Source of the DNA: Omphiscola glabra
Taxonomy: Eukaryota > Mollusca > Gastropoda > Lymnaeidae
Reading direction: 5' to 3'
DNA: 64,000 nucleotides
Assembly (NCBI GenBank): GCA_964017045.1
Contig: OZ024806.1
Coordinates: 2,379,992 to 2,443,991, forward strand
Shown one piece after another: positions 12,401 to 24,400 of the stretch (positions are counted from its first letter, which is position 1; each line of letters starts with the position of its first letter). Position numbers and translations under genes: made by a program. Under the pieces are notes generated by a model that saw only the letters and a program-made list of their open reading frames with translations, was not told the origin of the DNA and did no database searches.

Positions 12401-15400
12401 ACTCATTATGTACCCTAAGAATGGTTCGGTTATTTTGGCAGTGAGGCAACCGTCAATCAGCAAGTTGTGATTTTATAGTGTATGTGAGTTCATGCAAGAC
12501 CAGTGATACACAACATAGAAGTAAAGTTAACAGCATGCAGAGATTGGACTCACCAAAATTTTAACAATTATATCAGGGTGGGAGTGGCCGAGATGTAAAG
12601 AAGTTGCAGTTTAGAACAAAAACATCAATACAATAATGTTATATCAACACAGTATGTCAATGAAAATACCAGATGACTAAAAATGGTTCAATTAAAGATA
12701 ACAATGTTCAGCAGAGAGATGCAGTTAAACTTTAACCCAGAAAATATTTTAAAGGGTTTTCTATAGTAATGAGACTCAAATAATGATTTCAAAATGTTGA
12801 GTCTGTCACAAAAATCGCGTTATTTAATCACCATGGCCATTGTTACTGGTCAAAGTGTAGAAATCTAGATATCTAATGATCATGACCATTGTTACTGGTC
12901 TGAAAGTAGAAATCTAGATTTCTAATGAATCTTACCATTGTTACTGGTCAGAGAGTAAAAATCTAGAAAACTTATGATCATGACTATTGTTACTGGTCAG
13001 AGAGTAGAAATCTGAATATCTAATGATCATGACCATTGTTACTGGTCAAAGAGTAGAAATGTAGATATCTAATGAATCTGACCATTGTTACTGGTCAGAG
13101 AGTAGATTGAAATAAAGATGACTGTTACAATGCAATTGTAATTTCCCTTATGCTGAAATAATTCACTGTATTTACTTATCTGATTTGACTAGTTGTTGTG
13201 AAATTTATGGCCTGCAATATGCAACCTAGTTTCAAATTAACAGATAGGCAAAAACAAAAGCTTACAGTAAGTCTAGTATTTTGTTTGGAAACAGCTACAG
13301 GGTTGGGTTTGGCCCTTGGCAGCCTGGCTTGCTGCTCCTTACAGAAGTTGATGTGGCGTTCAGAAGCCTGCGGGCTGAATCTCCTAGAACAATATGGGCA
13401 TTGGACGTAATCTGGGGAGGAATAAAAATGACAATCAATTTACAGTGGTACCTCGACATACGAGTGCCCTAACATACAATATTTTCGCGATGCGAGTGAT
13501 GTTTTGCTTTCAGATATGAGAAATATTTGAGATACGATGAACTGGGTCAGCGGGTTGGCCGGCTGCAGTGACAAAAATTAAACAAACGTAAAAAAAAATT
13601 GTATAGTAGCATTTAAGTTCAATTAAGTTCAGTGAAGTTTAGTTAAGTTCCATTAAGTTTAAGGATAAAGTGTAGCATTAAGAGTGTAACGAGTAAATGG
13701 CTTGACCTGTAAAAGTTCTGGGGTGGATGGGTGAATATGCATTTGTTTGTGTTTTGTCTCTATACAGCTTTTCTTTATTATATCAATGTATTTTATTTTA
13801 TTGTCACGATTATGTCTCTTTTGCTATTTTTATGTACAGCGGGTGAGCCTAGCCCTAGGCTGGGGTACCACGCTATATAAGACAACTAATAATAATAATA
13901 AATGAATTAAAGTGACCAAAAGAGTGTAGCATTAAGAGTGTAGCAAGTAAGTGAACGAAGTGAAGCTCCTCCGCCTATCTCCTCCACCCTACACCTCCGC
14001 CAGCCTCTTCCGTAAGCTCAAGTCGGCTGCTTTCCAAGGTAAATACACTTTATAAAACCAGTTTATTTCTTTACATTCTCTTTTATTATGTTTTTATACA
14101 ATATTTGTCATCTATAAATACATTTTTCTTATTCAAAAACATGTAACAAAAACAACTGGGGTGGCATTTTGGGGGATGGAACGGATCAATGGTATTTCTA
14201 TTAATTTCAATGGGGGAAATTGCTTTGAGATACGAGCAAATTGACATACGAGCAAGATTATAGAACGAATTAGATTTGTATGTCGAGGTACCTCTGTATT
14301 TAAATTTATACTGTAACGTTTTAGACCATGTTAGGGGACGTTCTTTGGAGACAAGTTTTAAGTGACCAGGGTCAGATGTAATCTTATGGGTCAGATGTAA
14401 TCTTATGGGTCAGATGTAATCTTATGGGTCAGATGTAATCTTATGGGTCAGATGTAATCTTATGGGTCAGATGTAATCTTATGGGTCAGATGTAATCTTA
14501 TGGGTCAGATGTAATCTTATGGGTCAGATGTAATCTTATGGGTCAGATGTAATCTTATGGGTCAGATGTAATCTTATGGGTCAGATGTAATCTTATGGGT
14601 CAGATGTAATCTTATGGGTCAGATGTAATCTTATGGGTCAGATGTAATCTTATGGGTCAGATGTAATCTTATGGGTCAGATGTAATCTTATGGGTCAGAT
14701 GTAATCTTATGGGTCAGATGTAATCTTATGGGTCAGATGTAATCTTATGGGTCAGATGTAATCTTATGGGTCAGATGTAATCTTATGGGTCAGATGTAAT
14801 CTTATGGGTCAGATGTAATCTTATGGGTCAGATGTAATCTTATGGGTCAGATGTAATCTTATGGGTCAGATGTAATCTTATGGGTCAGATGTAATCTTAT
14901 GGGTCAGATGTAATCTTATTCCAGTTGCTTGCCATAGGAGGGTCCCAACAAAATATAAAGTAAAGTTTGGCAAGATCTGGTATAAAACTTATCTCATAAG
15001 GTGAATATGGTGAATTTTGTTGAATTAACTATGTTGGATTAACTGTGTTGGACTGTTTTGGATTAACTGTTATGGATTAACTATGTTGGATTAACTGTGT
15101 TGGATTAACTTTGTGTGATTAACTAAGTTGGATTAACTTTGTTGGATTAACTGTGTTGGATTAGCTGTGTTGGATCAACTTTGTGGTATTAAATTAGTTG
15201 GATTAAATTTGTTGGATTAACTGTGTTGGATCAAATGTGTTGGACTAACTGTGTTGGATTAACTTTGTTGGATTAACTGTGTTGGATTAACTTTGTTGGA
15301 TTAACAGGTTAAGGGAATAATATTTAGATCAGCCATTAAGGCCTCGCCCCCAGTGACGTCATTGCACTGTCATATGAAACAATGGTATCCAAACAACAGT

Positions 15401-18400
15401 GACAAATACTGAAATGTCACTTACACCACGACAAAAACATCCAGCGGCTTACCCGGGTTGATAGACGGTGGGGGTGGGGGAGGAAGGGGTCCGCCAGAGT
15501 CGATGGCCTTCTGCACGCCTCGGGCATTTTTAACAGCATTCATGAAATCTTGATGCTTCTCCCTCCAGTGTGTCTTGGGCGGTTTGATTTCCTGGAGAAT
15601 AGAGACATTCTATAAGGTCAACATGACATTCTATCAGGTCAACGTGACATTCTATCAGGTCAACGTGACATTCTATCAGGTCAACGTGACATCGCTATCA
15701 GGTCAACGTGACATCGCTATCAGGTCAACGTGACATCGCTATCAGGTCAACGTGGCGTCCTAACTGGAAGATGAAAATTAATTCTTTACAGGCTTCGTTA
15801 CAAACATTTATTTCGTGACAACTTGCTAATATCATTTTAATTTTAAATATTTAAGAAAAACAATGATTACAATATGCAGCGTCAATAATTCTATGTTATT
15901 AGAAACGATGATGTGACAACTGAAACGGGACAAAATAAATTTAAAGCATCAACTTGAATAGTTATTTCTTTACTAATCTACGCAACATGATTAATCTTTT
16001 GACTACATTTACTTTAGAAAGAATCTATACTGTAAGATTCTATACTGTAAAAATCCATACTGTAAAAATCCATACTGTAAGAACCCATACTGTAAGGCTC
16101 TATACTGTAAGAATCTATACTGTAAGAATCTATACTGTAAGAATCTATGCTGTAAGAATCTATGCTGTAAGAATCTATACTGTAAGAATCTATATTGTAA
16201 GAATCTATAATGTAAGAATCTATATTGTAAGAATCTATACTGTAAGAATCTATACTGGGCTTAAAATGACTTCAGGAAAATGTAATCTTTACCCAGTTAA
16301 AATTTTATATCGGTGACAAAACACAAATTCCTTCATTGGTTTATTTTTTTAAAATTTTCTTTCTGTGGGAGTTCATATTTTGCCAGATGAAGAAGGCTTA
16401 TATTAAGGCTAAATAATCATCAATTTTTGTTTTTTTCTGATGTAAAGTTTCACGCCGCTACACCACAATTGTGAAATGTATCTGTTAATACAAAGTACTT
16501 TATTAATAAATCTCTAAGGACCATTGGACACCTGTACATTCTGTACAAAAATTAACATTATAATTTATAGCATTCGCAGATATTTTCCACATCCATGGCA
16601 AGCTCTGAAATAAATCTGACATAATTATTTCATCAGGAAACATCAACAACATGGAGTTTCTAAACATGAGAACGAACCTTGTTCCCCAGTTTGAACATGT
16701 TCCCCAGTGTGAACAAGTTCCCTCAGATTCACAATCAAATTTCGCACTTCATTTTTAGCAATGATAATTTCAAAAAAAATAATTTAAAATGTGTTTTGTT
16801 TTATCAAAAGTATTTGTCAGGATGATTGTGAAAGAGGCTGAGGGTGGCAGAAAGCTACAGCTTACATTCTGCAACAATCCATCAACAGCAACAAGAGTAC
16901 ATGAGGAATAAATAATCCAGCTATTAAATGATGTGAGAGAGAGCGAGAGAGATAGAGAGAGGGGAAGGGAAGGGTGGGGTGGGAGAGAAATTTGGTAAAT
17001 ATTTTATTTGGTATTTTTATCTCAGGTCAAGTGAGTGTCATTTGAAATTAATATGACTGTGTCTCCAGGTGGAAAGAACTGACAAGATAACTCAAAAAGC
17101 AGACACATAAATTTAATATGTATACGAATTTGGATGAAAATGATGACAACATAACTCAAAAACAATGATAAAAAACTATATGACAAAAAAACTATATGAC
17201 AAAAAAACTATATGACAAAAAAATATATGACAAAAAAACTATGACAAAAAAAATGACAAAAAAACTATGACAAAAAAACTATGACAAAAAAAATGACAAA
17301 AAAACTATGACAAAAAACTATGACAAAAAAACTATGACAAAAAAACTATGACAAAAAAACTATGACAAAAAAACTATGACAAAAAAACTATGACAAAAAA
17401 ACTATGACAAAAAAACTATGACAAAAAAACTATGACAAAAAAACTATGACAAAAAAACTATGACAAAAAAACTATGACAAAAAAAATGACAAAAAAACTA
17501 TGACAAAAAAACTATGACAAAAAAAATGACAAAAAAACTATGACAAAAAAACAATTTAAAAAAAAACAAAAAAAACAAAAAAACTTGAAGACGAGATAAG
17601 TTTTTTTTTCCCTTCAAAAATAACTTTCAACGCAACTTCAAAATCTGCAACACAACTTGAAACTAGCCAAACAACTTGCGGTCTTACTAATGTACAACCT
17701 TCCTGATCTATATCTAGAAAATCCCCGACATCTCTACCGTCAGCACTGCTGGCCATTTCATCCAACTGATCACCAACATTTCTACCCAACTCATCCAAGT
17801 AATAAGTGGAGCTGGACAGAAGTGAGAGGCTATCCGCTGCCCTCGGGTTATCCAAGCTCGTGTCAGAGTTTTCTTCCTTTGGTTGCAATGCCATAATCCC
17901 CCTAAAGGCTGTGGCCCGTGGATTGGCCTGTGGGAGCATCTCCTCCAGCTTGTTGGTAGAGCATTAAGTCAAGGTCAGTGTGTACAAAATATGAAAGTGC
18001 ATCAGGACTAAGGTTAACTTTTTTTTTAGAATGTATTCTGTTTACATAACCCACGATGTCTGGGCAGCATGTCTCAAATCCATCAAACCTACCATATTAC
18101 CACACAGAAGACTCAACAAATTGTTGACCCCAGTTATTACGTGACTTCATATGAACCATTATCTTAAAATTACTTAAAAACCCGAACACCCAAAGCAAAT
18201 GAAGAGAACATGGTTGCATGAAATTTGTTTTGTTTTATTTTATTAATGTAAGTTAATTTTTAAGTTCATGATTATGTTTGTTAAATTGTATGTACAGCGT
18301 GGTGAGCCTAGCCCTAGGTTGGGGCACTACGCTATAAAAAAACTTCTTATAATAATAATGAAATCTATTTTTAAATCCTTTAAACTAAGTTCCTTTTTGT

Positions 18401-21400
18401 TCGTGGCTGGTTGGCAATATCTTCGGATGGCTAATTGTCCCACTTCCCATCAACCTATCGAGCTGAAACTTGGCACATAGACTCGTTGCCGATGGCAACA
18501 CATTCTATCAAATTTTCACCCCCAACTACCAAAAATCAGTTTTTCCTGTTTTTCAAGGGGATGATAAAATGTGTTTCCCAAAAATTGCGCCAAATTTGAT
18601 TCTTTCCTGATAAAATATTACAAATGTGTTTGATGCGTAAAATTTTCTTTTGCTTTTTCTAAAATCGCTGGTGAAGTAAATCTGCTGTGTAAAAGTGGGT
18701 GGGAATTAGAATCTTAATATATTCAGGGGTGTGAAAAAAATGTGAGTTTTCGAGCCTTGGGGGTGGGGGTTGAGCTCTAATTTGCGATTCATATAAAGTA
18801 TGTTACATGTATGCAATATTTGTCAAATTTTTAGCATCCCCCCCCCCCCCCCCCCCCCCAATTGCCCGATATTATATATTTTAAAGGATTTATTAGAAAA
18901 ACTTTGTCTTTAGGGTTTGTTGAATTAACTTTAGCAATATACTTTAAGTATTTTTTTAAAATAGAAATTATCATTATCTTGTTGACCCAGGCCCATTATC
19001 CATAATATATTGGTAGCAGACAAGTGAGGACACTGAGATTGATGGAGAGGATGAATGTCAACGTCACAACATGAGAAATTCATTTCTAGTTGGTTTTTTT
19101 TTAACCTTTTTCTGCGCTTGCTTGATCTGCTTCAGGGTCAGCTCTCCTTCGATCACTCGCTGTTTGGATGAGTCAAAGGGTTTACGCTTGGCAGCCGAGG
19201 TGGCGGTCTTCTTGCAGACATTGTTGTGCTTGGCCTGCGGGGGGAAAGGTTGTAGACATTACCAATGGGAAAGGTTGGCATACAGATATTGCACAGGAAA
19301 AGATTGCTAGAACAGACATTATAAGGAAAAGGTTACTAGAGCAGGCATTACAAGGGAAAGATTGGCAGCACAGACACCCCAATCACAAAGGTAGGCAGTA
19401 CAGACATTACAATGAAAAAGTTTGCATTACTGATATTACAACAGGAAAGATTGGCAGTGCAGACATAACAATATAACTTAAACTACACCCCACTCTGTAT
19501 TTTAAAAGGTTCTTAAAATCACAAGAAACCATAACAAGGTGGACATCAGCTCAGGTCATCTGCCTCAAATAGAATTCCTGTGTGGTGTCCACTGTGCTAA
19601 CCAGAAGGTATCCCATCCTAGTAACTTTTAAAGCCAGCTGTGGTGTTAGTGCACGGTGCTAACCAGAAGGTATCCCATCCTAGTAGCTTTTAAAGCCAGC
19701 TGTGGTGTTAGTGCATGGTGCTAACCAGAAGGTATCCCACCCTAGTAACTTACCAGAAGGTATCCCATCCTAGTAACTTTTAAAGCCAGCTGTGGTGTTA
19801 GTGCATGGTGCTAACCAGAAGGTATCCCATCCTAGTAACTAACCAGAAGGTATCCCACCCTAGTAGCTTTTAAAGCCACCTGTGGTGTTAGTGCATGGTG
19901 CTAACCAGAAGGTATCCCATCCTAGTAACTAACCAGAAGGTATCCCACCCTAGTAGCTTTTAAAGCCACCTGTGGTGTTAGTGCACAGGAGAGACAAATA
20001 AACAAAAACCTTCTTTGAAAAAAAAAAATCCGATCCTTATTTGGGCATTGGGCATCACACTAAAGGTTGTTTTTACTGGAGCGTCTTATTGTTTTATAGA
20101 ACAAAATATGTTTGCTTATAAACAGTTAACTATTGTTCTCAAATATAGAAAAGTAAACATTTATAACTGTCTCTGATAAAGTCAACTTTTGTGCTTATCA
20201 GCTGTTTGACTTTACAAGTTTTTCAGATATAAAAAAGTCATATCAGTCATGTCAGTTCTGTTTATTTTGTTTCTATATTTTTAAATCTTTTATCTCATCA
20301 AGCATTTTTTTCATCAGTCACTTAACTGAAATGCTGAAATATATTAGTGATTAGAGTCTATTAAATTATTGACTGCAAGTAATATTGAAAATTGACCACA
20401 ATTCCTATTAAATTATTGACTGTAAGTCATATTTAATTATTCAGTGTAAATCATAATGTATTATTGACTGTAAGTTGGGGTGCAGGGGCAAAAATTGTCT
20501 TGAACAACTGACACAGACACTGTTTCGTTCCTTTTCACTTTTGTGTTTTTTAATTTTTCTGGTGGCAAAAAACTAAAAGTAAAAGGAGGTACTGTAAAAA
20601 CGTGTTGTTTTTTTTTGTCGATCTTTATTTGTTCAAATATTACATTCTCAAAATAACTCACCAAAACTTCGGGGGCAAAATTTCTGCCGCAAATTTTACA
20701 AGGAACCCGGGCATCACTGTAGTTTACTGGGGAAGAGAAAACAAAAAAAAATATAACCACACATGTCACATGACCTGTCACATGCTACCTATCATTACAG
20801 GTAATACTGTTCCCTGAGATCTGACATGTTCTGTCACAAAGCAACCAATTTATGCAGCTGTCACCACACATGTCACATGACCTGTCACATGCTACCTATC
20901 ATTACAGGTCATATTGTCCCCTGAGAGCTGACATGTCCTGTCACAAAGTAACCAATTTATACAGGTGCATTGATGCAGCTGTCACCACACATGTCACATG
21001 ACCTGTCACATGCCACCTATCATTACAGGTCATATTGTCCCCTGAGAGCTGACATGTCCTGTCACAAAGTAACCAATTTATACAGGTGCATTGATGCAGC
21101 TGTCACCACAACTGTCACAAAACATTCCCCAATGACAGTCGTCAAACTTGGCAGTCATTTAAAGAACTGAATATCAGAATATGTGGGAATGGCCCCAACA
21201 TGGCAGTCAATGAAGCAGTGGCGTAGCTAAGAGGGCAGGTGGGGGCAGATGTCCCCGGGGTCCTAAACTAGTTAGGGACACCAAAATAGGTTTTAATGGT
21301 ATTTTATTGTTGAAAATAATAAACAAAAGTTGCAAAGGGAGCTCCAAGCAATCTAGCTACTTCTCTGCAATTAAGAGATTGAAGGCTCACACCCAGAGGA

Positions 21401-24400
21401 TGAAGGCTCACAGCCAGGGGATGAAGGCTCACACCCAGGGGATGAAGGCTCACAGCCAGGGTATGAACACCTATAGATAAAATCTCAGCTTGACTAACAA
21501 TAGATTAGGGGCATGTTGTAAATAGCCAGGGCACCTGGATGGGGAATGCACTTGACTAAATATCCAGGGCAACTGGGTGGGGGTGGCACTAATGGCTAAA
21601 TAGCCGCGGCACCTGAATGGGACATGCACTAATGGCTAAATAGCCAGGATTTAGCCAGGGCGCTTGGATGGGGTATGCACTTGGCTAAGTTGGAGTTCAG
21701 AAAACATTATTGAGTAGTGATTAGTACCACGAGTCGCCTCCCTCGGTCAGCGGTTTATTGCCGTCACTCTCTGAAACAAGAGACAAGAAAAGACCGTGTG
21801 GTTTCCCCTTTAAGTGTAACAAAGGGACGCCACTCCAGAATCGGTAAATGTTTGTTGTGACGACAGCGTGACGTTATCTCCCCCTCCCGTTGCCCCATTC
21901 AAACATGTTTATATTCCAGTACCGTGAAAGGTTATCTAACAAACTATCAACTACGGCTGATCAATAGCACTAGATATTCAACAGCAGCACTCGACATGTA
22001 GAAATGATTTCAGCTCTCTAAGCCATGGGGGGGGGGGGGGGGGGGGGGGGCCGCGGCCGCAAGCAGTGGGGTAAGGAGGTCCGGAAGGGGCGGTAATCCT
22101 CGAGCGGCACTTTTTTTTTTAATGGAGGGGCGGTATCTTCGGCAAACTGTGGAATTGTTTTTTTTTTTCACGAAAGGGGGCGGCAAAAATCTTGGCAAGT
22201 CCCAGATGGCACTAGCTACGCCACTGGTGCGGAGATATTCAGATCATTTGACGTACATGGAATTCGGAATAACACGTCGGCAGGACTTTTTGACCGGATA
22301 TCATGTCGGCCAAATATACAGTGGAAAATACAACACTGAAGGCGCTCACTCTCGACTCCCCCCCCCCCCCCCAAATGTTTAAAACGTCATTTTAAACAAA
22401 CCACACACAAACACACACAAAAACACACACACGCGCGCCTTCCGAATGTCCTGCCAAGGTCAATGTCGAGTGACGTTCAGGGGAGATCAGACAGATGAAA
22501 CTGGGCCAACTGCTGAGCTGTGCCATTTAAAATTCTCCTTACGTAGGGCTCTCCCGCTGCCCTGGTCAACAGATGCGCTAGCGTTTCCGGGACCAGGATG
22601 CAATGGTAGGGGTCCCTGTTATGGTCTAGCCCAGGGGTGGGCAAACTACGGCCCGCGGGCCAAATGCGGCCCGGCAACTGATATTATGTGGCCCTCGAAG
22701 GCATTAAGACATTTTTTTTAAAATTACTTAGTTTTTAAGTTATTTTGTTGAATTTTACAGAATTTCATGGCTTCCCATACCCGTCCTCTCCACCACCTCC
22801 CCCTTGATCCAACACCCCCCCCCCCTTTGATGCTACTTGTGGGAGTGAGAAATTGTAAAGGAGAGTGCGATAAATGTGCTCAGCTCTGTGGATCCGCCAA
22901 GGACTGTGCCCGCCTTACACGCGAAAGATCGTTTCGATTTTGCAGGAGTCTGCAGCAACAACTGTTCAGTGATTGGTTTGAAAATCTACGTCAGAGATAT
23001 GAAACAGCGAGGCGAAACAATGACGTCATACATACCAAGTTAAATAAATCAACACGCCAATAAGTGTGTACGTTCTAGTTTCTTTCAGGAGAAATACATT
23101 GACAGGTTACAACAAGGATAATTCTTCGTCTTTTCTTTTCAACCCTGTAACTTATGGCGCATGCTGTGCTGCCAAAACAAAAACTTTGAAAAAAAAAAAT
23201 AATAAAGAATTAGGACAGGGTATAGCTGAGTGGGTAAAAAAAAATGTCGAGATGACGTAATCAAATATTAAGCAGACTCTCGAATCGTCTCCAAGCAACT
23301 CGCGTGACATGTTACTTAAAAAGTCCTTCGCCAATTAGCGGTCTGATGGAAGTTTAATGTGAGACTTACCCGCCCTTGCTTTTAAATACAATTAACACGA
23401 TAGTCTAATTCAGTGTTTCCCAAATTGTGGTACGCTTACCCCTAGAGGGGTACTGGAATAGTTTGGTGAGGGTACGCGCTGCAAGGGAAAATATAAATAT
23501 TATTTGATGGTTAATAAATTATACGCAATATTTTTAACGTGGGGTACTAGGTGTTACGAAAATTATAGACAGGGGTAAACTGATGTCGAAAGTTTGGGAA
23601 ACACTCGTTTATTTAATGGCTCAGGCACCAGGGAACTGTGTCATGCGGTCACTTCAGTTTTTAGATATGTACCCAAGTAGTGTAGTGTTTTAGTGAACTC
23701 TTTCTTGTGTAGAAACCAACAGAGGCGCAGCAAGAGTTTGGCGCCCAGGGACAAGATTAATTTTACACCCCCCCCCCCAAACTCTGAAACCTATTATTTT
23801 CATCAATAAAAACACCCATTTAGACGCCCCTTTCGTCTGTTGCTCAACGGGGACTCTGTCGCCCCTCTGCCCCCCACCCCCCTAGCTACGCACCTGGAGA
23901 CAATTCACGTGAGTAAAGTAAAACAAGTCAAGTGTGATTGTTATGTGACAGTGTGACAACACCGGTGGTATTTGTTCTAAAGAACGACCAGTGTGAAAAG
24001 GGGGTTGGGGTGGGGTGGGAGAGGGAGTTGTTCTTCAACATTTTCTAGTTAATGCAAAAAAAAAAATTGAAGAACTAAAATTGATCTATGAATACTCTGG
24101 TGGTGGGGGTGGAGAAGGAGAGATCTTTCTGATACACACATGGGTCACAGATGTACACACTGATGACACTCTAAATGTCAAGAGAAAAGGCAATGGTACG
24201 GCGTAATGAAATGAACAGTTATATTTTCCATCGTGATCTTTTTCTTTCAATTAAAAACCTTTTACGTAAGTATTGATAACTGTAGATTAAGATAATCATA
24301 ATCCTTATGGAATCCAACGGTCAGGCACAGGCCTCTCCCAACCTTTAATGAAATTACACCCCCCCCCCACACACACACAAGTGAATTGTGCTCATAGATT

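Noticed and set aside
15954..16316. 120-codon + strand frame with repeated RIYTV
   Set aside because: Entirely the 15-bp array; lies inside a ZC2HC1 intron.
20461..20781. 106-codon minus-strand frame as a gene of its own
   Set aside because: Only its 65-bp middle is coding (ZC2HC1 exon 2, bounded by splice sites); the rest is intron.
22767..23063. 98-codon Cys-rich open frame after the hAT end
   Set aside because: The start lies in poly(C) repeat-like text and I see no family match or splice support; too weak to call.
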